Shown: positions 7,830-17,518 of the stretch, one piece after another
Position numbering within the stretch: position 1 is the stretch's first letter
Layout: the number at the start of each line of letters is the position of its first letter
Notes under the pieces: generated by a model
Seen by the model: only the letters and a program-made list of their open reading frames with translations
Database searches by the model: none
Told to the model about the DNA's origin: nothing
NCBI GenBank assembly: GCA_964453265.1
Contig: CAYVNU010000012.1
Span: 1 to 31,403 of the forward strand
Length of the DNA: 31,403 nt
Source of the DNA: CAYVNU01 sp964453265
GTDB taxonomy: Bacteria > Patescibacteriota > Doudnabacteria > UBA920
Direction of reading: 5' to 3'
Program-made: the position numbers and the translations under genes

Positions 7830-8525
7830 CTATTTATTTTTTTCAAGTTCAGCAACTGCGGTTTCGTTAAATCCTTTCACAATTAACCATACTCCCAAAG
7901 AAAATTCAAACACTGCTACAAAAATTGCGGAAAGGCCGGCTAGGGGAGCGTGTTGGTCAATAAGGCCAAACATTACAGCTAAGTAACCTAACAGGAGCAC
8001 GGGTCCGCCAATTATGCCTATTAAAGAAAGGCCTCTTGGCACTAAGCGCGACTTGTAAAGCAAAAAGCCTAAAAGTAAATCGCACACCGCGGGCATAAAG
8101 CTTTGGCCTAACAAAAAAATTCTGTCGTAAAGCATAGCCAAAGTATGGCTTACAGAAACAAAATTCGCCCCCGCTCCCGTTTGCCGCAAAGTTACTATAG
8201 TTAACAAAAAAGCCACGCCCACAAAAATAGTGGCAGACTCTAAAACTCTGGCCGCAACTAACCCTAAAGCCGCGCTTTCGTTTTGCTTTTTTAATATAGG
8301 AAACAACACCACAGCCGTAGAAATGCCCGCAAGCCCTACTATGACCTCAAGAATGCCGCCAATTATGGCCGAAGTGTCCGGTCCGCCCCCTAAAATATAC
8401 CCCGCGCTCTTTACCGGGCCATATATAACCAAAGTCGGGACAGAAACAAAAGTTAATATATATAAGAGCCCAGCAGTTAAAGATATTTTTCTGTGCCATG
8501 GCACAGATGTTGTATTTGTATTCAT
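7830..8525 (-). CDS. DUF4386 family integral membrane protein
   Basis: 231 residues with about six hydrophobic segments. The N-terminus (HRKISLTAGLLYILTFVSVP) and the later LLYKSRLVPRGLSLIGIIGG are typical of DUF4386. Function unknown. ATG 8525 follows a TATAGT box (8537-8532) after only 6 nt. Confidence 0.8.
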   Translation of the reverse strand: MNTNTTSVPWHRKISLTAGLLYILTFVSVPTLVIYGPVKSAGYILGGGPDTSAIIGGILEVIVGLAGISTAVVLFPILKKQNESAALGLVAARVLESATIFVGVAFLLTIVTLRQTGAGANFVSVSHTLAMLYDRIFLLGQSFMPAVCDLLLGFLLYKSRLVPRGLSLIGIIGGPVLLLGYLAVMFGLIDQHAPLAGLSAIFVAVFEFSLGVWLIVKGFNETAVAELEKNK

Positions 8526-8619
8526 GATTTAACTATACAGGAGATGGGGGTAAATAGATATGGGAAGATAATGGTTTTAAATTATATTTAGATAATTTAT
8601 GATAGTAGCACTTATTTTA

Positions 8620-11600
8620 TTATTTCGGTTTTCTAAATTGACTTTTTATTTTCCCTATTAAGTTACTATTGGAATCAAATTTATATACTCCATTAATTTC
8701 CATCCACCCCAAAGGCTGACCTATTTCACCCCCTCCAATCATATTTTTTTCTCCCAGTATCGTCCAAAAAATATCAAGATTATTATCCTCTAAAAACTTC
8801 AATAAATAGTCTTTTCTAAACATCAAGCCTCTTGGCATATTTAGATCAAAAACCTTTGGGTCAAAAGCAACGAGTTTATTTTTATTATCAAAAAATCTTC
8901 CATCAATATAAGTCTGTTTTAGCTTCATTTTATTAACAATCCACTTGGCTGGGAGCTTTACATTAATTACCTCATCTGTAGAACAATCAAGAGAAGACCC
9001 ACTACTTAAATATTCGTCATCTGTAACTAATACCTTATGAGGTATTGGGTGCTGACGCCCAGAGGTTGTCCATCCATCATGATGATAGTATGGAATATAT
9101 TGATATAAAAATGCTAAAGAATCTGGGTATTCTCCCAAGAAAATATTATAGAAAGAATGCGACTCCGGCATCCAACGACCCATGAAATTCTGGTTAGCAG
9201 CCCATTCAAACATCACCCTTTTATCTTTTCTTTTTACTAGGTAACTTTTAATTAAATACCAGAGTGTTCTTGTGGGATAGTCATATTTTTCCTGTTCTGG
9301 AGGGGTGGCTTTTTGCCATTCCTCTGAACCTTCTAATATAACCCAGCTAACACCCTTATCATCAATTATCTCAATGACTTGAGTTGGTTTAGGTAATCCC
9401 TTAGTTTGTTTTAACCAAGTTAGATTATTTGATCTGTTTTCCCAAGCATCATACTTAACTTTAAATTTGTTAAAAGTCGGCAGATGCTCTGGTTTTATGT
9501 TTGGATATTCTTTTAGAGTGCACGATGGGTCAATATCTCTTTCGCTAATTTGCCACACCCCTTCATATGCAGCGGGCTTGTCAGACCATGATTCTTGCTT
9601 AAAACAAAAGTTGTCAGCAACCAAAGCTAAAAACTCATGAAAAGCTATCCACTGATACTTTTTACCAATCCTTTCAGGCTTGTGATTTGAACGATCCATG
9701 CGACCTTGATTTACCATTGAATCAAAGTTCCCATGCAGTTTTGAGTTCCAGCCTAATTTAACGACACGATTAAATATCCATCGTTGAGCGAGTTTTGTGT
9801 CAAAATTATCAAGAGGATCATTTACTCTTAAGTACTCATCGGTAAAGGGCTCTATTTCTTTCTTATAAAAATGTCTAAGTTTTTTTGATAGTGAAGAAAG
9901 AAACTCTTTGGTCTGTTTTTCCCTTAATTTTTCTTGCTCCAGTTGTTCTTTTTTTATTTCCTCTTCACTGGACTTGTCGGATACATCTATACTCTTAAAG
10001 ACACTTGAAAAATCAACCTTAGGAAAATAATGTAAATTTTCAAAAAGCTTCCTTTGTTCTTTACTTAGTTGTTCCTTAAATGTCTTCAATTGCTTTTTCT
10101 TACTTGGAGTTTTATCACCTAACTTTTTTGCAAACCAATGTCCTAAGGCAGAATTAACTTCATAATTCCCAAAGTCTCCAAGCGTGCCAAAACTATACAT
10201 TACTGAAGACCAAATATCTAAGAAGCCTCTATCCTTTGTTTTGTCAGAAAAAAAATCTTCAGGATAATATTTTTTCCTCAAAGTTTTTTCAGAAGGAATA
10301 CTTGTAGGGAATTTACTTCCATAGGGAGGTATAATTTTAGAACGATCAATTTTAACAAGCTTTTTAGCAATAGCGACCTCAATTACCCCTTTTGCATAAT
10401 CTCTTGTAAGAATATTTAATGGAGGTATTTGATTTTTAAAATTGTTGTTATAAAACCACGTAGCAAGTTTTTTTATTCCATCGTCGTCCTCTGTGTTACG
10501 AAGAACGCAACCATAACCTACAGCGTATAATCTTTCTAAGACGTAAGGGTCATTAACTTTTCTAAATTGATTCAGAAGCATTAATAATATATCTGACCTG
10601 GATGTCAGTAGTTCTACTAAAGCTTTTGTGGCTTTATCCCTCACAAATCTATTAGGTGTGGTGAGAAACCAAACTAATGTGCTCGCACAAAGTTGAACAG
10701 ATTCATCGCTAATATGATCCTTATTTTCTCCAGACCACCCCCATTCAATTAGCCTATCCACTGAGCCTTTTTCGTTATGGTAATAATGCAAAAATGTAGA
10801 CCACCAGGAATCCCTCTTTGCCATATCTATATTATTGAGATGCTTGTGCAGGAATAGTGCATTAAAGGGGTGATTAGGAACAGATGTTATGGAGAGGAAG
10901 GCATTAATTAAGTTATTATGCCCGTCGTTTCTTATCGCAACTTTTTTGTTGATGAAATTTAATACGACTTTCAAGTCAGAAGCAAACGCAATGGGATTAC
11001 GCCATATCAAGCTCTCTGTAAATGCCTCAATAGCCAAATAATCGCTAATATATGGAGCGACCTCAAAGAATTCAATTCCTTTTAGCTGCTCAGGGCATTG
11101 AATATATAAGGCTTCAATAATACCCCTGTTCAAACCTTGGTCTAAAAATTTACCTAACTTTCTTCGTTTAGAAAAAAACTTTTTTGCTGTTACGATATTT
11201 TTATTAGGCTTACCAAACTCTGCCTCGTATTGTTTAAATAGATATCGTCCAATCAAATGGTCGCTAAATTTCTGAAATGGAAATCTGTAGTCAAAACCTG
11301 TGTACTGATTTGTGTGTGGCAAATAGCTAGGCACTTTTACTAACAAAAAGTTCTTTTCAATTTCTGTAAGCAATTTTGTAACTTTAATCTTTGGATGTGC
11401 CTTTTTAATCAATTTAACTAATTTGTCCTCTGATAACCTATCGGTACTATCTTTAACCATGCCTTCCGCTACAGGTTCAATTATGGTGTCCCATATATTC
11501 TTATGTGGACCATGATCAATGCGAAATTTATCTTCAATATCTTTTGATACGCTATCTACATATTTTTCAAAAATATAATTTGCCCCCTCGTGCCCTTTAA

Positions 11601-12750
11601 AAGGCTTTGCGGGAGCTTTTCCATTTTTTATCTGAAATGCTTTGCAAAACAGAAGTAGAAATAGAGGGATTTGAAATTCTGGAGTAAGTAAAGGTATTTC
11701 TGGTAACGGCAAGGAAAATTCCTTGAAAAACTTTGTTACTGCTTCCCATTCACGAAATTGAAATCCTCTGTGTTCTTCCTTAATAAAAATCTTTTGTGCA
11801 TTACTAGGTAAAACCTCCTCTTCAAACCCCGTTCTCACACTTACTGCTAAACCAATATTTGGATATTTCTTTACGTCTTTAAAAAGTTTAACCAGGTTCT
11901 TTTTCCAATATAATAAAGGCTTGGATTCATTTAAGGCATCCACTATTAGTATAGATCTGGATTTTTTAGCTTTACCTTTAAGCTCAAGTGCTTTTAAAAT
12001 CTTATGTTTGTGATACTTTTCATCTAATCCAATTTGGTTAGCAATATTTTTCCAAAAATCACGTGAGTTATCAAAAAATTCCCCAAAAATTAATATTGAA
12101 GCTGAGCTATCTTGTGATATGCGATGTTTAACTACATCACATAAAAGATGCGTCTTTCCTGAACCCGCTAAACCAGTTAACAACAAGAAAGGTGAATTGG
12201 AAAGTTTTGCCGCAGAGCTTACAGAGAATTCTATAAAATGTCTCAATGCCTTATTAGCCTCATATAAGTAATGAATATCAGTATCAAACCTATCAGAGTT
12301 AGTTCTTGGATAACCGTTGGTGTTTTGAGGATCCAGAGGTTTTTTACTTTCAGGTTTTTCTTTTTCTTCTCTCAACTTTTGAGATAGTCTCCATCCAAGC
12401 TCATTGGCTATAACCGATACCGCTGCAATTTTAGACCATGGTATTAGATCCGTATCATAAGTTTTGATATGACCTAAAAGTTTTAAAAGGAGATTAATAT
12501 TTTTTGAATATTTGTTATATAACTTTTGTATTTCTTTGTTCCTATATTTAGAAGATATTCTTCTAAACTCACGACCAACTTTACCTAAATTTTTTCTTAT
12601 TTCAATGTAAAAAAGATTACTCCGTGACAAACCGTCAAATATCTTTGATATAGGCAAATCAACATTGAGCTCAGGAGTATAACGAGAACGAGCTTTTTGT
12701 TTAATCTGTTTTAGATGCTTATTAAGCCAAACATTGTCCAAAAATGTCAT
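8620..12750 (-). CDS. Giant STAND-type NTPase, possible anti-phage protein
   Basis: 1376 residues, the largest gene here. After a helical N-terminus with RYTPELNVDLPISKIFDGLS (residues 23-42) comes a P-loop NTPase: Walker A GLAGSGKTHL (193-202), Walker B SILIVDALNES (about 266-276) and a sensor LAVSVRTGFE (about 301-310). A winged-helix-like region and a very long helical repeat region (about 400-950) follow. The C-terminal portion ends with FWTILGEKNM and GWMEINGVYKF. This P-loop plus long sensor layout is that of STAND NTPases, including Avs-type phage sensors. Whether it is an Avs member is inference. No recognisable nuclease or membrane effector domain is visible, and it stands alone in its transcription unit. 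Confidence 0.75.
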   Translation of the reverse strand: MTFLDNVWLNKHLKQIKQKARSRYTPELNVDLPISKIFDGLSRSNLFYIEIRKNLGKVGREFRRISSKYRNKEIQKLYNKYSKNINLLLKLLGHIKTYDTDLIPWSKIAAVSVIANELGWRLSQKLREEKEKPESKKPLDPQNTNGYPRTNSDRFDTDIHYLYEANKALRHFIEFSVSSAAKLSNSPFLLLTGLAGSGKTHLLCDVVKHRISQDSSASILIFGEFFDNSRDFWKNIANQIGLDEKYHKHKILKALELKGKAKKSRSILIVDALNESKPLLYWKKNLVKLFKDVKKYPNIGLAVSVRTGFEEEVLPSNAQKIFIKEEHRGFQFREWEAVTKFFKEFSLPLPEIPLLTPEFQIPLFLLLFCKAFQIKNGKAPAKPFKGHEGANYIFEKYVDSVSKDIEDKFRIDHGPHKNIWDTIIEPVAEGMVKDSTDRLSEDKLVKLIKKAHPKIKVTKLLTEIEKNFLLVKVPSYLPHTNQYTGFDYRFPFQKFSDHLIGRYLFKQYEAEFGKPNKNIVTAKKFFSKRRKLGKFLDQGLNRGIIEALYIQCPEQLKGIEFFEVAPYISDYLAIEAFTESLIWRNPIAFASDLKVVLNFINKKVAIRNDGHNNLINAFLSITSVPNHPFNALFLHKHLNNIDMAKRDSWWSTFLHYYHNEKGSVDRLIEWGWSGENKDHISDESVQLCASTLVWFLTTPNRFVRDKATKALVELLTSRSDILLMLLNQFRKVNDPYVLERLYAVGYGCVLRNTEDDDGIKKLATWFYNNNFKNQIPPLNILTRDYAKGVIEVAIAKKLVKIDRSKIIPPYGSKFPTSIPSEKTLRKKYYPEDFFSDKTKDRGFLDIWSSVMYSFGTLGDFGNYEVNSALGHWFAKKLGDKTPSKKKQLKTFKEQLSKEQRKLFENLHYFPKVDFSSVFKSIDVSDKSSEEEIKKEQLEQEKLREKQTKEFLSSLSKKLRHFYKKEIEPFTDEYLRVNDPLDNFDTKLAQRWIFNRVVKLGWNSKLHGNFDSMVNQGRMDRSNHKPERIGKKYQWIAFHEFLALVADNFCFKQESWSDKPAAYEGVWQISERDIDPSCTLKEYPNIKPEHLPTFNKFKVKYDAWENRSNNLTWLKQTKGLPKPTQVIEIIDDKGVSWVILEGSEEWQKATPPEQEKYDYPTRTLWYLIKSYLVKRKDKRVMFEWAANQNFMGRWMPESHSFYNIFLGEYPDSLAFLYQYIPYYHHDGWTTSGRQHPIPHKVLVTDDEYLSSGSSLDCSTDEVINVKLPAKWIVNKMKLKQTYIDGRFFDNKNKLVAFDPKVFDLNMPRGLMFRKDYLLKFLEDNNLDIFWTILGEKNMIGGGEIGQPLGWMEINGVYKFDSNSNLIGKIKSQFRKPK

Positions 12751-12851
12751 ACTATAAATTTAACTCATACTTTAATGAATTTTACCATAACCTAGCCATT
12801 TTTAAACCAACACAAAAAAATGCTGGGCTGGTAAAGTATTTCTAAAATTTT

Positions 12852-12879
12852 AAAGCCAGGACTGAGGGGTCCTGGCTTT
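12852..12879 (-). terminator. Hairpin terminator downstream of DUF1761 gene
   Basis: AAAGCCAGGAC / GTCCTGGCTTT stem around a short loop, followed on the minus strand by TTTAAAATTTT. The T tract is interrupted, so efficiency is uncertain. Confidence 0.6.
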
Positions 12880-12901
12880 GTAGGTTTTATTCTATTTTCT
12901 C

Positions 12902-13321
12902 TTACATCATCCACTTAAAAATAATAGCAATTATTTCTACGCAGGCTAGGCTGGCGCCTATGGAGATGGCAATTTTTGTCCATATCCATTCTGGTTTGGT
13001 TCCGCCAAATATAACTGCTGCTGCTTGGGTCGGCATCATAAAGCCTAACCAATAGTGGAACGCTAAGTTGTATATGTTCCAGTTTGGTAAGACATTGGTT
13101 ACTAAAATAGCAAACACTACAGTGGTTACTAAAGTTAGTATAAACTGCACTACTAACCACTTCCACATACCCGCCATCATTTCTTTCTGCTTTTCCGGCG
13201 GCACTTGGTCAAAGCCGTGAATTTTGCCCCAAATTTTGCCAAAAATTGGCATATACCAAATTGCGCCAAAAATAAACTGCGCAATTGCTGCTACTACAAT
13301 AGCCTTATAGTTTAAGTCCAT
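12902..13321 (-). CDS. DUF1761 family membrane protein
   Basis: 139 residues with four predicted membrane helices. The N-terminus NYKAIVVAAIAQFIFGAIWY followed by GKIWGKIHGF is characteristic of DUF1761. Biological role unknown. Confidence 0.85.
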   Translation of the reverse strand: MDLNYKAIVVAAIAQFIFGAIWYMPIFGKIWGKIHGFDQVPPEKQKEMMAGMWKWLVVQFILTLVTTVVFAILVTNVLPNWNIYNLAFHYWLGFMMPTQAAAVIFGGTKPEWIWTKIAISIGASLACVEIIAIIFKWMM

Positions 13322-13373
13322 ATTATATTATTAATAATTTAATTTTATATATTCTAACATAAAAGCATTTATA

Positions 13374-13810
13374 AATTAACTAAAGCTCTTATACCAAAAG
13401 CAATAATTATAACCCCGGCGCCCATATTTACATACCTTAGGGCGGTAGAATTTAGCCTGTTTCTTACTAAACTAACTACGGTGGTTAACAAAAACCACCA
13501 CAATGCCGAACCCACAAAAACTCATAATACCGTTAAGCTCGATTGAAGCACGCTGCCACTGGCTACCCTATACCTGCGAACAGCCCGACAAACAACAAAA
13601 TAGTCATTGGGTTAGTTAGGGTTAGTAAAAAAATGGAAGTAAAAGATTTAACTAAGTTAGTTTTTTCTATTTGGGAATTAGTTAAGTCTGCGGGTTTAGT
13701 AAACAAAGTCTTTACGCCAAAATATAAAATAAAAATGCCACCTATTAACTGTATCCATTTATGCTGGCTGACTAACACCGAGGAAACAGCTATAAACAAA
13801 GGTGACCTTT
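13374..13810 (-). pseudogene. Decayed LysE/RhtB-type exporter
   Basis: Reading leftwards, codons from about 13799 give FIAVSSVLVSQHKWIQLIGG, then GIFILYFGVKTLF and LLTLTNPMTILLFVGLFAGIG, the middle of a LysE-family transporter. After about 13560 the frame breaks. It resumes in another frame as VFVGSALWWFLLTTVVSLVR and ends FGIRALVNL-stop at 13374, the family C-terminus. The N-terminal 50 or so residues are missing: the homology stops at the palindrome 13796-13812. It is a relic with both a frameshift and a 5' truncation. Confidence 0.8.
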
Positions 13811-13812
13811 GT
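13796..13812. repeat. REP-like palindrome, copy 1
   Basis: ACAAAGGTGACCTTTGT is a perfect 8+1+8 palindrome. It marks the truncated 5' end of the LysE relic. Related copies lie at 19778, 21959 and 22638, the last two flanking the tyrosine transposase. Confidence 0.75.
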
Positions 13813-13837
13813 AAATTAAGACCCTCGCAATATTTTT

Positions 13838-13976
13838 TCTAGTTTTGTACCTTTGGCTAATTAAAAAAATATTACCATCTGGGTCAGAAAATTCTGCGCC
13901 CATAGCACCCCACGGCCTTAGAACTGGTTTACTAACAATTGCCCCGCCATTTTCTACAACTTTTTAAAAAAGAATT
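13838..13976 (-). pseudogene. 3' fragment of a VOC (glyoxalase-like) gene
   Basis: About 140 bp, roughly 90 % identical to the 3' end of the intact VOC gene at 17827-18210, in the same orientation. It carries a 2-nt deletion near 13966, and the stop codon TAG has become TAC. The homology begins a few bases beyond the stop codon, so both copies share flanking DNA. Confidence 0.85.
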
Positions 13977-13987
13977 TTTTAGTTATG

Positions 13988-14016
13988 TTGTCAAACCGCG
14001 TTTCTTATGATACAAT
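13988..14016 (+). promoter_or_regulatory. Strong promoter of the leader RNA and ATPase operon
   Basis: TTGTCA (13988-13993), 17-bp spacer, TACAAT (14011-14016). Transcription would start near 14023, about 10 nt before the structured leader. Confidence 0.8.
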
Positions 14017-14032
14017 ATTTTTACCGCCTTGG

Positions 14033-14095
14033 ATGTTGGGGAGGTGCAAACGGTAGGTCTCCATATTGGAGCGTTTTGATCCTAGGAACCAACAT
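14033..14095 (+). promoter_or_regulatory. Candidate metal-sensing riboswitch of unknown class
   Basis: The leader folds as a stacked arm. P1 is ATGTTGG (14033-14039) with CCAACAT (14089-14095), P2 is CAAACG with CGTTTTG, and a terminal hairpin is CTCCA-TAT-TGGAG. Purine-rich internal segments GGAGGTG, GGTAGGT and ATCCTAGGA between the helices look like a ligand pocket. A terminator follows at once, then a P-type ATPase gene. I cannot match it with certainty to the Mn2+ (yybP-ykoY), Mg2+ (M-box), NiCo, Na+ or Li+ classes. Confidence 0.6.
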
Positions 14096-14100
14096 CAATT

Positions 14101-14128
14101 AAAACCGGCTTACGCTCGGTTTTTTTAT
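14101..14128 (+). terminator. Terminator between leader RNA and ATPase gene
   Basis: AAAACCG-GCTTACGCT-CGGTTTTTTT ends 17 nt before the ATPase start codon. Its position after the leader fold argues for conditional termination. Confidence 0.8.
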
Positions 14129-14145
14129 TTGTAAAAAATAAACTC

Positions 14146-16836
14146 ATGAATAAAATCAATTGGCACACACAAACTGTAAAGGAAACCTTAACAACTTTGC
14201 ATGCCACAGACTCCGGTCTTTCTGAAATTGAAGCTCAGGAAAGAATAAAAATTTACGGATTAAACAAACTGCCCGAAGGAAAGAAAAGTAGTCTGTTTGT
14301 AATTTTTTTGCGCCAATTCCAAAGTCCTATTATTTATGTTCTAATGGCCGCCGCGGTCTTGGTATTCCTAATGGGAGATTTTGTAGATGCTATGGTAGTC
14401 TTTTTCGTACTAATTTTTAACGCAGTTACAGGCACAGTGCAAGAAGGACGCGCGCAATTGACACTGGAAGCACTAAAAAAATACGCCGGAACATCCGCTG
14501 TTGCTATTAGGGATGGGTCTGAGCGCATAATGTCGAGTGAGGACATTGTATGCGGTGACATAATTATTTTACAGGAGGGAGAAAAAGTTTCGGCTGACGG
14601 CAGAGTCATTGAAAGTAATAACTTGCAAATTGATGAAGCCAGTCTGACCGGAGAATCAACGCCGATTCATAAAAACATTGAAACTTTAAGCAAACAGAGC
14701 TTAACAGTGGCTGACCAACAAAATATGGTTTTTAAAGGAACATATGTAACCTCCGGGTCGGGCAAAATGGTGGTGGTGGCAACGGGAATTAATACAGAGA
14801 TAGGAAAAATTGCCAAGGAAATTTCCCAAATTGATACCGACATCCCTTTAAAGCAAGATGTGGCAAGACTTTCTAAATTAATTCTGTTCGTGGTATTTAT
14901 AATAAGCATTGTTCTTTTTATTCTGGGAATTGCCGCACAGATGCCCCTTCGAAGTATTTTTGTTACAGTGGTGTCACTGGCCATTTCGGTTATTCCGGAA
15001 GGCTTACCAATTGTTATGACTTTAATTTTGGCCAAGGGTGTTTGGGATATGAGCAAGCGTAACGTGTTGGTTAAAAGACTTCAGGCGGTGGAAGCTTTAG
15101 GACAGACTCAAATTATTGCAGTAGATAAGACGGGTACGCTTACCAAAAATGAAATGATTGTTACTCATTCATATTTTGGTGACAAATTTTATAGAGTTAA
15201 CGGCACCGGTTACAAGCCTGAAGGGACTATTTTACTTGACGATAAAGCAATAGACCCTGAAAAAAATGTAGGACTAAGACTTATGGGCAGGTGCGCCGCA
15301 CTGTCTTCAGGTGCGCGAATTTCTTGGAACACAAGTGAAAATACCTGGAAAGTGATGGGAGACCCCACGGAAGCCGCCTTGCTGGTATTTGCCAAAAAGA
15401 CCCAGCAGGTTAAGGAAGAGTTGGAAAAAAAGTATCCTAAAATTTTAGAACTTCCTTTTGAGTACAAAACAAAATTTCACGCGGTTGCAAATAAAATTGA
15501 ATCGTCAACCACGCTAACGGTTATGGGGGCAGCAGAAAAAATATTGGCCATGAGCTCTTCGGTGTGGACTGAAAGCGGAACAGTGGAACTGGATAAAAAT
15601 TACAAAAAAAATATTGAATCAGCTATAGAAAAATTAGCCAAAGAAGGTCTTCGAGTGGTGGCAACCGGAATAATTAACAACTATAACGAAAATAATAATT
15701 GGCAAGACAAAAAGAATCTAATGTTTGTGGGTCTTTATGGTATTCAAGATGCCCTAAGATTGGAAGTTGAACCTGCCATGCGGGCGGTTAAAGAAGCCGG
15801 GATGAAAGTGATAATGATTACCGGAGACCACAAATTAACTGCCGAGGCTATTGCTCTTCAGGCAGGAATTTTTCAAAAAGGAGATAGTATTATTTCTGGA
15901 GAAGAAATTAATAATTTAACCGAAGAAGAATTAAGCAAACAACTTTTAAGTGTTTCGGTATTTGTTCGTGTTACCCCCGAACATAAGTTAAAAATTGTTC
16001 GAGCCTACAAAAAACTGGGAATGATTGTAGCTATGACCGGTGACGGCGTTAACGACGCCCCATCCTTGGTAGCGGCAGATTTGGGAGTGGCTATGGGAAA
16101 AATTGGCACCGAGGTGGCTAAAGAAGCTTCTGACCTAATACTGCTTGATGATAACTTCGGTAGCATTGTCGCTGCTGTAGAAGAAGGTAGAAATATTTAT
16201 CGCACCATCCAAAAAGCTTTATTATTTTTATTTTCAACCGCAGCAGGTGAAATTTTGATTATCTCTTCATCTTTAATAATTGGCATAGTGGCAGGTATGC
16301 CATTGCCATTACTTCCCGCACAAATTTTATGGGTAAATTTAGTAGGTGATGGAATACTAGGTATTTTTCTTGCCTATGAGCCTAAGGAGCCGGGCTTACT
16401 AAAAAACAAATACAAGAAAGTCAGTAAATATATTATTGACCTATCTACGGTAAAGCGATTAATACCAATGTCCCTAATTATGTCAGTCGGTACGGTGGGT
16501 GTGTTTATGTTTAATTATGAGTCGAATTACGCCAAAGCTTTGGCCATGTCTTTTACCACTTTAGCCATGTTCCAGTGGTTTAATGCCTGGAACTGTAAAT
16601 CTGAAATTAATTCGCTGTTTAACCGTAAATCTTTTGAAAATACGGCTATGACTTACACTACACTGGTTGTTATGCTCTTGCATGTGTTTGTCTTGTATAC
16701 GCCGTTCATGCAGAAAATCTTTCGTACCGTTCCGCTGGAAATAAAAGATTGGCTTGTTATTATTCCTGTCGCCGGTACCATTATTTTGGCGGAAGAAATC
16801 AGAAAGTTTTGGCATCGGAAAAATATTAAAAAATAA
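14146..16836 (+). CDS. Cation-transporting P-type ATPase (Ca2+/Na+-K+ type, P2)
   Basis: 896 residues, full length for the family, in the cytoplasmic membrane. Actuator motif LTGES at 167-171; PEGLP in the fourth membrane helix at about 284-288; phosphorylation site DKTGTLT at 327-333; hinge TGDGVNDAP at 631-639; membrane helix 5 with STAAGE; helix 6 with NLVGD. The PEGL and NLV-D residues are those of calcium- or manganese-exporting P2 pumps. The ion is not decided by sequence. The gene is preceded by the structured leader and terminator and followed 16 bp later by a DedA gene, probably in one transcript. There is no ribosome-binding site in front of ATG 14146. Confidence 0.92.
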   Translation: MNKINWHTQTVKETLTTLHATDSGLSEIEAQERIKIYGLNKLPEGKKSSLFVIFLRQFQSPIIYVLMAAAVLVFLMGDFVDAMVVFFVLIFNAVTGTVQEGRAQLTLEALKKYAGTSAVAIRDGSERIMSSEDIVCGDIIILQEGEKVSADGRVIESNNLQIDEASLTGESTPIHKNIETLSKQSLTVADQQNMVFKGTYVTSGSGKMVVVATGINTEIGKIAKEISQIDTDIPLKQDVARLSKLILFVVFIISIVLFILGIAAQMPLRSIFVTVVSLAISVIPEGLPIVMTLILAKGVWDMSKRNVLVKRLQAVEALGQTQIIAVDKTGTLTKNEMIVTHSYFGDKFYRVNGTGYKPEGTILLDDKAIDPEKNVGLRLMGRCAALSSGARISWNTSENTWKVMGDPTEAALLVFAKKTQQVKEELEKKYPKILELPFEYKTKFHAVANKIESSTTLTVMGAAEKILAMSSSVWTESGTVELDKNYKKNIESAIEKLAKEGLRVVATGIINNYNENNNWQDKKNLMFVGLYGIQDALRLEVEPAMRAVKEAGMKVIMITGDHKLTAEAIALQAGIFQKGDSIISGEEINNLTEEELSKQLLSVSVFVRVTPEHKLKIVRAYKKLGMIVAMTGDGVNDAPSLVAADLGVAMGKIGTEVAKEASDLILLDDNFGSIVAAVEEGRNIYRTIQKALLFLFSTAAGEILIISSSLIIGIVAGMPLPLLPAQILWVNLVGDGILGIFLAYEPKEPGLLKNKYKKVSKYIIDLSTVKRLIPMSLIMSVGTVGVFMFNYESNYAKALAMSFTTLAMFQWFNAWNCKSEINSLFNRKSFENTAMTYTTLVVMLLHVFVLYTPFMQKIFRTVPLEIKDWLVIIPVAGTIILAEEIRKFWHRKNIKK

Positions 16837-16852
16837 TTATAAGCATATCTTT

Positions 16853-17488
16853 ATGTTTGAACTAATCCCGCTCATTAAAGCTGCCGGGTACCTAGGGTTA
16901 TTTGCCATAGTTTTTGCCGAATCCGGTTTGCTCATTGGGTTTTTTTTACCCGGCGATAGCCTTTTATTTACCGCCGGCTTTTTGGCCTCCAAAGATTTTT
17001 TGGACATTCGTTGGCTACTTCCTACCCTGTTTATTGCGGCCGTTACGGGGGATAGTGTAGGTTATGCATTTGGTCGACGAGTAGGCCCTAAAATTTTCAA
17101 ACGTGAAGACTCAATTTTTTTCCATAAAAACCACCTTAAAAGAGCCGTGGATTTTTTTAACACACACGGCGGTAGAACTATTATTATTGCTCGCTTTATT
17201 CCCGTGGTGAGAACATTTGCTCCCATTTTAGCTGGCGTCGGACATATGAATTACCGAAAGTTTTTAATCTACAACATTACGGGCGGATCGTTGTGGGCAA
17301 TGGGTCTGACATTGCTGGGATATTTTTTAGGCAAAACAATTCCTAACATTGACCACTACTTACTGCCTATTATTGCTGTCATTATAATTTTGTCTATTCT
17401 CCCGTCTCTAATTCATATTTTTAAAGACAAACAAAGAAGGAATAATGTTTTTTTGCTAGTCAAAAAATTCTTTTTTCGTTTAAAATAA
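16853..17488 (+). CDS. DedA family membrane protein
   Basis: 211 residues. Typical DedA motifs are AESGLLIGFFLPGDSLLF near the start, then GRRVGPKIF, and RFIPVVRTFAPILAGVGHM (the conserved F/Y.R..P..R..AP..AG signature), with several membrane helices. DedA proteins include flippases for undecaprenyl phosphate or phospholipids, and members affect membrane potential and cation resistance. Start chosen at ATG 16853 because the longer frame overlaps the ATPase gene. The coupling with a cation ATPase may reflect envelope or ion homeostasis (inference). Confidence 0.88.
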   Translation: MFELIPLIKAAGYLGLFAIVFAESGLLIGFFLPGDSLLFTAGFLASKDFLDIRWLLPTLFIAAVTGDSVGYAFGRRVGPKIFKREDSIFFHKNHLKRAVDFFNTHGGRTIIIARFIPVVRTFAPILAGVGHMNYRKFLIYNITGGSLWAMGLTLLGYFLGKTIPNIDHYLLPIIAVIIILSILPSLIHIFKDKQRRNNVFLLVKKFFFRLK

Positions 17489-17518
17489 CGCCAGGCAATT
17501 AAAGTAAAACAAAAATGT

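Noticed and set aside
14033..14095. M-box or yybP-ykoY riboswitch
   Set aside because: A TAGGT...CTCC.TATTGGAG stretch recalls the M-box and GGGGAG recalls yybP-ykoY, but the remaining conserved elements and the lengths do not fit.
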